The notes beneath the pieces were generated by a model, which was not told where the DNA came from, ran no database searches, and saw nothing but the letters and a program-made list of their open reading frames with translations. DNA of 64,000 nt, from the NCBI RefSeq assembly GCF_021532315.1, contig NZ_JAKGAO010000006.1, forward strand, positions 186,001 to 250,000, written 5' to 3'. Position 1 is the stretch's first letter, and each line of letters starts with the position of its first letter. Of this stretch, positions 15,651-23,591 are shown in pieces. The position numbers were made by a program, and so were the translations under genes. This DNA is from Paenibacillus tarimensis (GTDB lineage: Bacteria; Bacillota; Bacilli; Paenibacillales; Paenibacillaceae).

Positions 15651-16616
15651 TTGGCGAAATGGGATAACATGCTCTCCATGCTGTGGATTCTTCGATCCGG
15701 AAGGAAGCTCACCGCCGCGCAGATTGCGGACAGCTTGGAGATTAGCGTCCGTACTGTCTACCGCTATATCGACGCGTTGTGTGCCAGCGGTGTGCCGGTC
15801 GTCGCGGAGTCGGGCCATGACGGGGGGATTCGCATTCTCGAAAGCTTCAAGGAGACGCCGTTGTTCTTCAACCCCATGGAGCTGAAGGCGCTTGTGGATT
15901 CCTATAAATTTGCAAAAGGCGCTGGATATCCGTATACAGAACAGTTGGAGAGCGCGCTGCAGAAGGTGGAAAACGGGCTGCACGAAGAGCAGCGCCACGA
16001 TTTGTTCCGCCAGACGGGCGGCTTGGACATCATTGCTCCGGCGCGTCCGCCTGCGGTTATCCCGCTGCTGAGAGAGCTGGAGCAGGCGGCCATGGGTGGG
16101 CGAACAGTCCGCATTGCCTATCGCAAAGCGAATGAGGAGAAGGCCGGCGAACGTGAAGTTGATCCGTATGGGCTGGCTTACGACCGTAACGAATGGTATG
16201 CTGTTGCGTTCTGTCATCGGGCGCAAGCGGTTCGTACGTTCCGTGTGGATCGAATCGAGAGGCTGGCGCCGACCGAAGCGGTGTTTGCAAAGCCGGAGTG
16301 TTTCTCCGCGTCCGCCTATTTCCGCGATCAGTCCGAGCAGGGGCGGGAGGCGGACGGACCGCTTACGGTCATCCGCGTTGAAGGGGAGTCCGACACGCTG
16401 AATGCGATTTGCGGCCACTGGCATATGCGCCACTATTTAACCGAAAGAACCGATCGGGAAGCGCGTTTTTTACTTGACGCCCCGACGATGAACAAGTATC
16501 TGCCCATATATCTGATGACATTTGGCACGGCTATACGAATTCTAGAACCGGCTGAGTTGAAGCACCGGATCCAGGATATCGCCAGTGGAATCGCCAAACA
16601 TCATGGCCTGGATTGA
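15651..16616 (+). CDS. WYL-domain transcriptional regulator (YafY type)
   Basis: The 321-residue protein has an N-terminal HTH_11 winged helix (about 8-60, TAAQIADSLEISVRTVYRYI), a WYL domain in the middle (about 140-215, with DPYGLAYDRNEWYAV and TFRVDRIE) and a C-terminal WCX extension. WYL regulators bind nucleic acid or nucleotide ligands. The start is TTG 15651, supported by AGAGGAGG 7 nt upstream. It follows the SDR gene by 70 nt, so they may be linked. Confidence 0.87.
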   Translation: MAKWDNMLSMLWILRSGRKLTAAQIADSLEISVRTVYRYIDALCASGVPVVAESGHDGGIRILESFKETPLFFNPMELKALVDSYKFAKGAGYPYTEQLESALQKVENGLHEEQRHDLFRQTGGLDIIAPARPPAVIPLLRELEQAAMGGRTVRIAYRKANEEKAGEREVDPYGLAYDRNEWYAVAFCHRAQAVRTFRVDRIERLAPTEAVFAKPECFSASAYFRDQSEQGREADGPLTVIRVEGESDTLNAICGHWHMRHYLTERTDREARFLLDAPTMNKYLPIYLMTFGTAIRILEPAELKHRIQDIASGIAKHHGLD

Positions 16617-16714
16617 ACTTCACTGACAGCAGTTGTCAGCGAACCGGGTATAAGATATAGATAAGGCAGCGGCAGCCAATTAACGATGACGATAATAGGA
16701 AGGTGGTATTCTGC

Positions 16715-17233
16715 ATGCTTCATCACTCCTATCAGATGTACGACTATCATGTTTGGGCAAACGACCGGATCTTCGCCCACCTGGAGCAGCTTCCAGAGAG
16801 AGTGTTCAACGGGGAAGTAACGAGCGTGTTCCCGTCTGTTTCGCATACGCTCGGACACATGTACTTATTTGAACGGCTCTACATGTCTGTGCTGGAGCAA
16901 GTCCCGAACGAGGTTATTTTTGCGAAGATTCCGGACTGGACGAAGGAATCACAGGGCTTAACCTTGGATGAGATGCAGCGGCTCTTCGCCAGCGCAGCCG
17001 GACAGTTCCGCGATTTGCTGCGGCGTACGCCCGATCCGGACAAAGCAATGACGATCGAGCATCCGAAGTACGGCCGGCTCGATACCCGCTTTTCCGATAT
17101 CTTGGTGCATCTTGTTAACCACGGGACGTATCACCGGGGCAACGTCACTGCAATGCTGAAGCAGCAGGGGTATGCCGGTGTCCCAACCGATTATTTATTT
17201 TATTTGCATGAGCGGCAGAATGGTCAGCGCTAA
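16715..17233 (+). CDS. DinB family protein
   Basis: The 172-residue protein has the four-helix DinB/YfiT fold. Its three metal-ligand histidines are visible in SHTLGHMY near residue 46 and in HGTYHRGN near residue 139. Such proteins act as thiol-S-transferases or metal-dependent hydrolases, often with bacillithiol; a role with bacillithiol here is inference. ATG 16715 follows AAGGTGG with 8-nt spacing; the GTG 12 nt earlier overlaps the ribosome binding site. Confidence 0.87.
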   Translation: MLHHSYQMYDYHVWANDRIFAHLEQLPERVFNGEVTSVFPSVSHTLGHMYLFERLYMSVLEQVPNEVIFAKIPDWTKESQGLTLDEMQRLFASAAGQFRDLLRRTPDPDKAMTIEHPKYGRLDTRFSDILVHLVNHGTYHRGNVTAMLKQQGYAGVPTDYLFYLHERQNGQR

Positions 17234-17287
17234 GCTGTTCCGCTTAAGGAAGCTAAAGTATCATGGTCCACAGGGGAGGAAACCCGC

Positions 17288-17656
17288 ATGGAAGAATTCG
17301 CAGAATACTTAACAGGCATCGATAACCCCGAACACCGCGAGCGAATGGAAGGAATCTTCCGTTGGGTGTCGGGTAAATTCCCCAATCTAGAATCTAGGAT
17401 CGCATGGAATCAGCCAATGTTTACCGATCACGGCACCTTTATTATTGGCTTTAGCGCAGCCAAAGCTCATATGTCTGTTGCCCCGGAGAGGGCGGGAATT
17501 GAGCGTTTCGCTGAGGAGATCAAGAAAGCCGGCTATGATCACACCAAGGAGCTGGTACGCATCAAGTGGGCTAGTCCGGTCGACTTCTCATTACTAGAGA
17601 AGATGATCGGATTTAATATTGAAGACAAGGCGGATTGTACGACGTTCTGGCGTTAA
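17288..17656 (+). CDS. YdhG-like DUF1801 protein
   Basis: The 122-residue protein matches the YdhG/DUF1801 family: the N-terminal [20 protein letters not shown], the central RIAWNQPMF and the C-terminal [16 protein letters not shown]. subtilis YdhG has a frataxin-like fold and has been proposed as an iron chaperone. ATG 17288 follows GGGGAGG. It sits 54 nt after the DinB gene and shares a terminator at 17676-17719. Confidence 0.8.
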   Translation: MEEFAEYLTGIDNPEHRERMEGIFRWVSGKFPNLESRIAWNQPMFTDHGTFIIGFSAAKAHMSVAPERAGIERFAEEIKKAGYDHTKELVRIKWASPVDFSLLEKMIGFNIEDKADCTTFWR

Positions 17657-17675
17657 TCGCATGAATAACAAAACG

Positions 17676-17719
17676 AAGCCAGTCTGTACCTTCCTTAGTG
17701 AAGGGAGCAGGCTGGCTTG
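17676..17719. terminator. Terminator between YdhG-like and MBL genes
   Basis: AAGCCAGTCTG and CAGGCTGGCTT form the outer stem, with CCTTC/GAAGG inside it. It lies between the convergent DUF1801 (plus) and MBL-fold (minus) genes. Confidence 0.65.
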
Positions 17720-17730
17720 TTGCCTTACAT

Positions 17731-18489
17731 TTAAAATTCGTACGATTCTCCGTCTTCCGGCACGAACACATTAGAAGAGATTCCTCTTTCGGCCAGGAAG
17801 CTTCTTAACTCTTCTCGTGATAGAGTCCAGTGATTAATGGCTTCCATATGAACAGAGATGACTATAGCGTTCGGTGCCGCTTGAGACACCTGATAAATAT
17901 CATCCTTGCCCATTACTAAGGAACCGCTTTGAGTAAATTGATTATCGCCGCCATTTACGATAATGATCTCTGGCTGGTGGGCTTCAATTTCCGCCTGTAC
18001 AGCGTCATACCACACCGTATCTCCAGCTACGTACAAGGTTTTCTCATCTGGGTGTTTAAATACAACGCCGCATACCTCACCCATGAGTTTTAAGATTTCT
18101 CCCCGTCCGTGTTCCCCTTTTGTTTTGATAAGCTGGATATCTCCAAAATGTGAATCTTCATTGAGTATCTCTACATGCTGAAATCCGGATTTGCGAACCT
18201 CACTTGCATCTTCTTCATTTTGTACGAAGATTGGGACCGTCTTGGGCAGCACTTCTATGGCTCTGTCATCAAAATGATCTGCATGCAGGTGGGTTACAAT
18301 AACAGCATCAGCATTTATAATGTTCTCAAGGGCAGTGGGCAGGTCTACCAGCGGATTCATCTGGTCCTGTCTCAACAAGCTCGGGAAAGGCGGGTAAACG
18401 CCTTTATCAGCCAAGTAGGGATCCACCAAAAACTTCTTGCCGGCATATTCAACAACTAACGTCGCGTTTCTAATTAAGGTAGTTTTCAC
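17731..18489 (-). CDS. MBL-fold metal-dependent hydrolase (UlaG-like)
   Basis: The 252-residue protein has the metallo-beta-lactamase fold. It shows the zinc motif HLHADHFD near residue 67, GEHG, the Asp of AGDTVWYD, and the late His in SVHMEAINH. It is closest in pattern to the UlaG-like MBL hydrolases. The start is GTG 18489, 7 nt after GGAGG. It is divergent from an Lrp-type regulator, which may control it. Confidence 0.85.
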   Translation of the reverse strand: MKTTLIRNATLVVEYAGKKFLVDPYLADKGVYPPFPSLLRQDQMNPLVDLPTALENIINADAVIVTHLHADHFDDRAIEVLPKTVPIFVQNEEDASEVRKSGFQHVEILNEDSHFGDIQLIKTKGEHGRGEILKLMGEVCGVVFKHPDEKTLYVAGDTVWYDAVQAEIEAHQPEIIIVNGGDNQFTQSGSLVMGKDDIYQVSQAAPNAIVISVHMEAINHWTLSREELRSFLAERGISSNVFVPEDGESYEF

Positions 18490-18629
18490 TAGAATTCCTC
18501 CTATTGTGTTGTCATGTGCTGATTGTATCGGATAGACTATTTGGTTTACATAGATAAAATCAAGTCATTTGGCGGCTAGACTTGAATATTGAAACATTAT
18601 ACAACCTATTGTTCATGGGAGAGGATACG

Positions 18630-19040
18630 ATGGATCAAACCGACAGGCTTATATTAACGGAGTTATATAATAATAGCCGTATTACGATGAAGGAATTAGG
18701 AGAACGAGTGCACTTGACCGGACAAGCAGCCGCAAGCCGTGTTATGAAGCTGGAGGATACCGGGGTTATCGAAGGATATACGATTAGAGTTAATCAATCC
18801 AAGCTTGGCTGCTTTGTGCATGCATTTATAACAATCATTACGAAGAAGCATGACCACCAGCCGCTGCGCGATTTTATCCAGTCTAAGAAACGCCATGTGC
18901 TGAATAGCTATAAGATTAGCGGGGAAGGATGTTACCTGCTTGAGTGCAGATTCCCATCCAATGAACTCGTCGATCAATTTCTGGAAGAATTGAACGAGCA
19001 TGCAAACTACAAAATATCGATTGTTATTAAGAAGTCATGA
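18630..19040 (+). CDS. Lrp/AsnC-family transcriptional regulator
   Basis: The 136-residue protein has an N-terminal winged helix (DQTDRLILTELYNNSRITMKE, then VHLTGQAAASRV) and a RAM ligand-binding domain (about 65-136). ATG 18630 follows GGGAGAGG; an upstream in-frame ATG at 18582 has no ribosome binding site. It is divergent from the MBL hydrolase gene, suggesting local control. Confidence 0.88.
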   Translation: MDQTDRLILTELYNNSRITMKELGERVHLTGQAAASRVMKLEDTGVIEGYTIRVNQSKLGCFVHAFITIITKKHDHQPLRDFIQSKKRHVLNSYKISGEGCYLLECRFPSNELVDQFLEELNEHANYKISIVIKKS

Positions 19041-19099
19041 CAAATAGCTAGAGCAGTCAATAAAGGTGATAGGAAATATATTATCCAAGCAGGTGAGTA

Positions 19100-19675
19100 A
19101 TGAATCTTCGTCTATTCTTCTTAATACTGGCTTTTTCAATGGTCTTCTTCTTCTCATATGAGCAAGAGGTTAACGCTTTGTCGTGCGCTTATTCAGATGA
19201 TCCTCAAGCAGCTTTAGTAAGGGCTGGCGGAGCGGTTTACGGTGATGTTAAGCAAATTAAGACGGACTCAAAGTATGAGGGATTTACGGGCACAGAAGAG
19301 AAGGTTAGGTATATTCTGGTTGAAGTTGAACAGAGCTGGCTTACCGAGGTTGATTCGCAGATTATTGCAGCAACTGATTACACCTGGGGCTATGAATTCA
19401 AGAAGGGCAATAACTACTTGATATATATTAGCGAAGTGGATGGGGAACTAGTCAGTTCTCCATGCAGCCCTACAATTGAAATGAGCAGCTCAGAGCAAGC
19501 AGTTGAATGGTTCGGTGAAGGATTGCGACCTAAACAATTAGTGAACTTGGAACACAAGATGTGGTTTATGTTTGAACTGGATATTGATATGTACATGATT
19601 GTTGCGGCGGTACTACTGATAATAATTATAGTCCGATTCATGAGAGCAAGGAACAGAAGGCAAGGGCGCGTTTAA
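19100..19675 (+). CDS. Secreted TIMP/netrin-like domain protein with C-terminal membrane anchor
   Basis: The 191-residue protein has a signal peptide ending near ALS, a first Cys directly after it (ALSCAYSD), a beta-rich body, a second Cys pair partner in SPCSPT near residue 122, and a single transmembrane helix (about 163-180) followed by an Arg-rich tail. The layout, with the N-terminal Cys, VEVEQSWLT, the YLIYIS strand and the final Cys, fits the NTR/TIMP-like fold found in many Bacillales surface proteins. Function unknown. A terminator follows at 19696-19750. Confidence 0.6.
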   Translation: MNLRLFFLILAFSMVFFFSYEQEVNALSCAYSDDPQAALVRAGGAVYGDVKQIKTDSKYEGFTGTEEKVRYILVEVEQSWLTEVDSQIIAATDYTWGYEFKKGNNYLIYISEVDGELVSSPCSPTIEMSSSEQAVEWFGEGLRPKQLVNLEHKMWFMFELDIDMYMIVAAVLLIIIIVRFMRARNRRQGRV

Positions 19676-19695
19676 GATGATAAACGAATCTGTGG

Positions 19696-19750
19696 AAACC
19701 TTTCATTTGAAGCAAACCAGGTGTTGGCTTCAGATGGAAGGTTTTGTTTT
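19696..19750 (+). terminator. Terminator after the TIMP-like gene
   Basis: AAACCTTTCATTTGAAGC (19696-19713) pairs with GCTTCAGATGGAAGGTTT (19727-19744) with two mismatches, followed by TGTTTTG. Confidence 0.7.
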
Positions 19751-19874
19751 GATTCCAAGATTTTTTGGGGTCTGATACAACATATATATCCCTCAATACA
19801 ATACTTATTTATTGAAAAACGATAAATTTTATGCTAAAGTCTAACTAAATTTTATGATAAGCGAGGGGCTTGTA

Positions 19875-20357
19875 ATGGAACGTGGAACAACACTTTTCTT
19901 GAAGGCGGCTGTTATTATTATTGGCATCCCGGTTCTTGCTTTGTGCATCTTTGTGGTGCCCGAGATCGCGGAATTCGCAGCCGAATTGTATCCGGATCAT
20001 CAGTATTTGAGGGTTCTGGTCTTAATCGTAATGTACGCAGCGGCGGTGCCTTTTTACTTTGCGCTGTACCAGGCCTTCAAGCTGCTGGGCTACATTGACA
20101 GGAACCAGGCTTTCTCCGAATTGTCTGTACGTGTGCTGAAGAAGATCAAATACTGCGCGTTTACAATCAGCTGCTTGTACGTGGCGGGCATGCCGCTCTT
20201 CTATCTGATCGCGGAGAAAGACGATGCCCCGGGTATCATCGTGATTGGCATGGTTATAGTTTTTGCTTCCATGGTGATTGGGGTGTTCGCGGCTGTTCTC
20301 CAGAGGCTTTTACAAGAAGCGATTGATATTAAATCCGAGAACGATTTGACGGTCTGA
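19875..20357 (+). CDS. DUF2975 membrane protein
   Basis: The 160-residue protein has four transmembrane helices and the family segment FKLLGYIDRNQAFSELSV. DUF2975 genes are nearly always paired with a small Cro/CI-type regulator (YoaS/YozG in B. subtilis), as here, with 9 nt between them. ATG 19875 follows GAGGGG; the earlier in-frame ATG at 19854 lacks a ribosome binding site. Function unknown. Confidence 0.82.
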   Translation: MERGTTLFLKAAVIIIGIPVLALCIFVVPEIAEFAAELYPDHQYLRVLVLIVMYAAAVPFYFALYQAFKLLGYIDRNQAFSELSVRVLKKIKYCAFTISCLYVAGMPLFYLIAEKDDAPGIIVIGMVIVFASMVIGVFAAVLQRLLQEAIDIKSENDLTV

Positions 20358-20366
20358 GGTGAATAC

Positions 20367-20588
20367 ATGGCGATTATAATCCATATTGATGTGATGCTGG
20401 CTAAGCGGAAAATGAGCGTGACCGAGCTGTCGGAGCGGGTCGGCATAACGATGGCCAATCTCTCCATACTGAAAAATGGTAAGGCCAAAGCGATACGCTT
20501 ATCGACCTTGGAGGCAATATGCAAGGCTCTGGATTGTCAGCCTGGAGATATACTGGAATACCGGTGTGACGAAGACACGCAGGAATAA
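20367..20588 (+). CDS. Small Cro/CI-type HTH regulator (YozG-like)
   Basis: The 73-residue protein is a single XRE/HTH_26 domain: VMLAKRKMSVTELSERVGI, the recognition helix MANLSILKNGKAK, and the ending CKALDCQPGDILEY, typical of YozG-like repressors. It forms a two-gene unit with the DUF2975 gene. ATG 20367 follows TGAGGTG. Confidence 0.87.
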   Translation: MAIIIHIDVMLAKRKMSVTELSERVGITMANLSILKNGKAKAIRLSTLEAICKALDCQPGDILEYRCDEDTQE

Positions 20589-20652
20589 GCTCGAGCGCAG
20601 ACTTATTACCGTTCGGGTTAGGCGGCCCGGACATGATAAGGGGATAGGATTG

Positions 20653-21429
20653 ATGAGACCATTCATACAGCTCCTGCATTTCGGCTATCAACAGGCAATG
20701 AGCTGTATATTTCCTGTTGCGATCTTTGGGACATTAGCTCTCTCAAGCGTAATTGAGCTGCCCTTCATGTACCGTTATGATGCCATTCTGCTCATCCTGC
20801 TTGCGGTGCAGTACTATATGGTTCGAAGCGGGCTTGAGACGCTGGATGAACTGAAAGTGATCTGTGTATTTCATGTCATTGGTTTGCTGCTCGAAATCTA
20901 TAAGGTAGGTATGGGATCGTGGTCGTATCCTGAGCCCGGACTTACGAAGCTGCTTGGGGTACCGCTGTACAGCGGATTTATGTATGCGAGTGTAGCGAGC
21001 TATATGTGTCAAGTCTGGCGCAGACTGAGGATGGATATGACCGGCTGGCCGGGGCTTGCTGCTGCTGGACTGCTCGGAGGAGCGATCTATCTGAACTTCT
21101 TCACCCACCACTTTATCACGGATTTCCGCTGGTGGCTGACGGCGCTTGTGCTTATTGTATTCTGGAAAACTTGGATCATCTATCGGGTCCGCTCCAGCAC
21201 ATACCGGATGCCGTTGACCCTCGCTTTTATCATCGTTGGTTTCTTCATCTGGCTCGCTGAGAATATCGCTACCTTCTTCAACGCCTGGAAGTACCCTGAT
21301 CAGCACCAAGCCTGGCGGCTCGTCAGCTTCAGCAAGATTAGCTCTTGGTTCCTGCTGGTCATTATTAGTGTGATCATCGTTGCGCAGCTTAAGCATGTGA
21401 AAGCAGACCGGGTGAATAGAGATATATAG
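20653..21429 (+). CDS. DUF817 family membrane protein
   Basis: The 258-residue protein has about eight hydrophobic helices and the DUF817 signature segments GSWSYPEPG, PLYSGFMYASVASY and WKYPDQ. The function is unknown. ATG 20653 was chosen because it follows AGGGGATAGG and gives the usual N-terminus; the frame is open further upstream into the HTH gene, without a credible start. Confidence 0.85.
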   Translation: MRPFIQLLHFGYQQAMSCIFPVAIFGTLALSSVIELPFMYRYDAILLILLAVQYYMVRSGLETLDELKVICVFHVIGLLLEIYKVGMGSWSYPEPGLTKLLGVPLYSGFMYASVASYMCQVWRRLRMDMTGWPGLAAAGLLGGAIYLNFFTHHFITDFRWWLTALVLIVFWKTWIIYRVRSSTYRMPLTLAFIIVGFFIWLAENIATFFNAWKYPDQHQAWRLVSFSKISSWFLLVIISVIIVAQLKHVKADRVNRDI

Positions 21430-21554
21430 TCCACTTCATTAGATACATTCCTTTCATGATGATTGTTTTTCTATTTTTTTTGACTTTTGTGGAACATTTT
21501 CCTGGTTTTTATCGTCTAAGAGAAAGGAGCAACTACGGAAAGGAGAACTAATAT

Positions 21555-23084
21555 ATGAAGCAAAAAATTTCTTTTATTGTCCTTGCAGCCTGTTTATTCT
21601 TGTCAACCATTCATGCATCAGTCTCTGCGGCTGCCTCAGCACACGCTGATATCCAAGCCTTCGAACCAACCTCCCTGATCAAAGCCGATGGAACATTCTG
21701 GGTGTGGGAAAATAGAGCCGGAGGTGCACAAACTGGCCGTTTATCTGTTCCTACCCAAATACACGGCTTGACGGATGTGGCAGCATCCTTTCCGGATCAT
21801 CTTGTCATGAAGGAAGATGGCACTGTTTGGTTATGGGAAAGGGACCCATCTACTTTAACCTTTCAGGTCTATCCCGTAGAAAAATTGAACAATCTTGCTG
21901 CCGTCCTTCCGGGTAATAAGGAGTCCTTGGCTCTAGACGTTCAAGGCAGGGTCTACATCATCCCCAGAGATTACGAACTTACCTACAGCGATCTGGAGAA
22001 GATCTTGATGATTCCTGGCGTAACCAACATTAAGGCTGTAACAAATTATTACGATGGGGATTATCAGCTGCGTTGGCTTCTATTGAAGGAGGACGGCACC
22101 GTCCTGCGGGATACAGGCTCCTTAGAGACATTCGAGCCGCTCACATCCATGGTTGATATTATTGATATTCAACATAATCTGGCGCTGAAGGAGGATGGGA
22201 CAGTATGGTCATTACCTAGTGCTGCCAGCGGGTTACAAGAATCGAAAGGTCATGGGAATGCCTCAAAGCTTAACGGATTGTCTGATATTCGCTCCATTAC
22301 CGGTGGAACATATTCCAGCCTTGCCATTGACAGCGAGTCCAGACTCTGGTTTTGGGGAGCAACCTACACGGGATACTCGGATGGCACAAGCCTTCATGAA
22401 CACTCGAAACCCGTCCGACTGACCAGCATTAGGAATGTAAAGAAAGCTTATGTCATAGAGCGCTCCATCGTAGCGTTGACCCAGGAGGGCAAGGTTTACA
22501 GCGCCTCTATTAACCGGGAACAGATGCCTGCTGATCCTGAATTCACTCTCCTGGCGTCGGGTGTAAGCCAGATCAAGAAGGGCGACCGCCACATCATCAT
22601 GCAAAAAATTGACGGCTCGTTATGGGGATGGGGAATGAACAAGGACGCGCAGCTGGGGCATGGGGATTTCCAAATTGAATATAAGACCCCCGTTCAGGTT
22701 CAGAGGCCTATCTCTGTCGTACTTAACGGTGAATCAGTCGCACTATCGAGCGGCGTCATCATCCGAAACAACCAGGCATTCATTCCGCTTCGTTCTGTAT
22801 TCGAGAAGATGGGTGCTGGGATCAGCTTTAACACAGGTGCAGACGGGACGAGCAAATATGTAGTCATCAAACGAAACGATAAGGCTGCAGCGCCCGTTGA
22901 AATCACCATTGATTATAAATCGGGGAACGCTGTGCTGAATGGACAGACGATTAAGCTTCCGAACAAACCGTTTATCGTTGCAGGAATTGCCTATCTGCCG
23001 CTGCGTTTTGTCAGTGAGTCGCTCGGAGCCAATGTGTCCTGGGCACAACAGGAAGGCAGAATTACGATTACGACAGAGCAATGA
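21555..23084 (+). CDS. Secreted RCC1-like beta-propeller protein with stalk domain
   Basis: The 509-residue exported protein has a signal peptide (1 to about 26, ending SVSAAA) and then about seven RCC1-like blades. Each blade carries a DGTVW-type turn, for example MKEDGTVWLW, LKEDGTVL, LKEDGTVWSL and KIDGSLWGWGMNKDAQLGHG. Residues from about 390 to the end form a copper-amine-oxidase-N-terminal-like (stalk) domain with FIPLRSVFEKMGA and YLPLRFVSESLGA. These modules mark Paenibacillus surface proteins; binding to cell wall or polysaccharide is inferred. ATG 21555 follows AAAGGAG. Confidence 0.87.
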   Translation: MKQKISFIVLAACLFLSTIHASVSAAASAHADIQAFEPTSLIKADGTFWVWENRAGGAQTGRLSVPTQIHGLTDVAASFPDHLVMKEDGTVWLWERDPSTLTFQVYPVEKLNNLAAVLPGNKESLALDVQGRVYIIPRDYELTYSDLEKILMIPGVTNIKAVTNYYDGDYQLRWLLLKEDGTVLRDTGSLETFEPLTSMVDIIDIQHNLALKEDGTVWSLPSAASGLQESKGHGNASKLNGLSDIRSITGGTYSSLAIDSESRLWFWGATYTGYSDGTSLHEHSKPVRLTSIRNVKKAYVIERSIVALTQEGKVYSASINREQMPADPEFTLLASGVSQIKKGDRHIIMQKIDGSLWGWGMNKDAQLGHGDFQIEYKTPVQVQRPISVVLNGESVALSSGVIIRNNQAFIPLRSVFEKMGAGISFNTGADGTSKYVVIKRNDKAAAPVEITIDYKSGNAVLNGQTIKLPNKPFIVAGIAYLPLRFVSESLGANVSWAQQEGRITITTEQ

Positions 23085-23591
23085 TCAAATAAGTGATTTT
23101 ACAGGAAACCTGGGTGGGGAAGGCTGGCTCAATCACAAAGCATCCAGCATAGCATTAAACAGACATTGCACTAACTATTATCCCCTTACACAACGGCAGC
23201 CGACAGGAAAGAACGGCTGCCGTTGATGCGTTAACAGGCAGCTTAACGTAACTTTTAAATGAGTGGTGACACAGGGAATTGAGGGAATCAAACTGAGTCA
23301 GATACTTTGGGCCAGCAGAGTTAAAGCAGCGGATTCAGACTGCGATGCTGAGGCAGCTAGGGTATGCCGGAGGAGGCGGTCTTTTTACAATAGTATGCAC
23401 AATAGATGGATATGGACAACTATTATAACCTAAAATTGACAGCATACTAAACGTTATCCACAATAAGAGGACACTAAAAGGTGTCCGGTTAAAGGGATGG
23501 TACAGGTGAAGGCAAAGGACAGCTGGACTAACTGATTCGGCGGGCTGAAGAAGGATGTAACCGTAATTCATATTATGAAAGGCGGGTTGGC
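23085..23591. other. 507-bp gap with a hairpin and a candidate promoter
   Basis: A strong hairpin, AACGGCAGCCG (23192-23202) with CGGCTGCCGTT (23214-23224), probably ends the RCC1-like gene. TTGACA (23436-23441) and CACAAT (23459-23464) with a 17-nt spacer may be the promoter of the UvrA-like gene. GGACAC/GTGTCC (23469-23486) forms a small hairpin just downstream. No gene is supported between them. Confidence 0.5.

Noticed and set aside
23290-23430. Short frame containing RIQTAMLRQLGYAGGG upstream of the UvrA-like gene
   Set aside because: It has no start codon with a ribosome binding site and a stop directly before it; the resemblance to a domain end is too weak.
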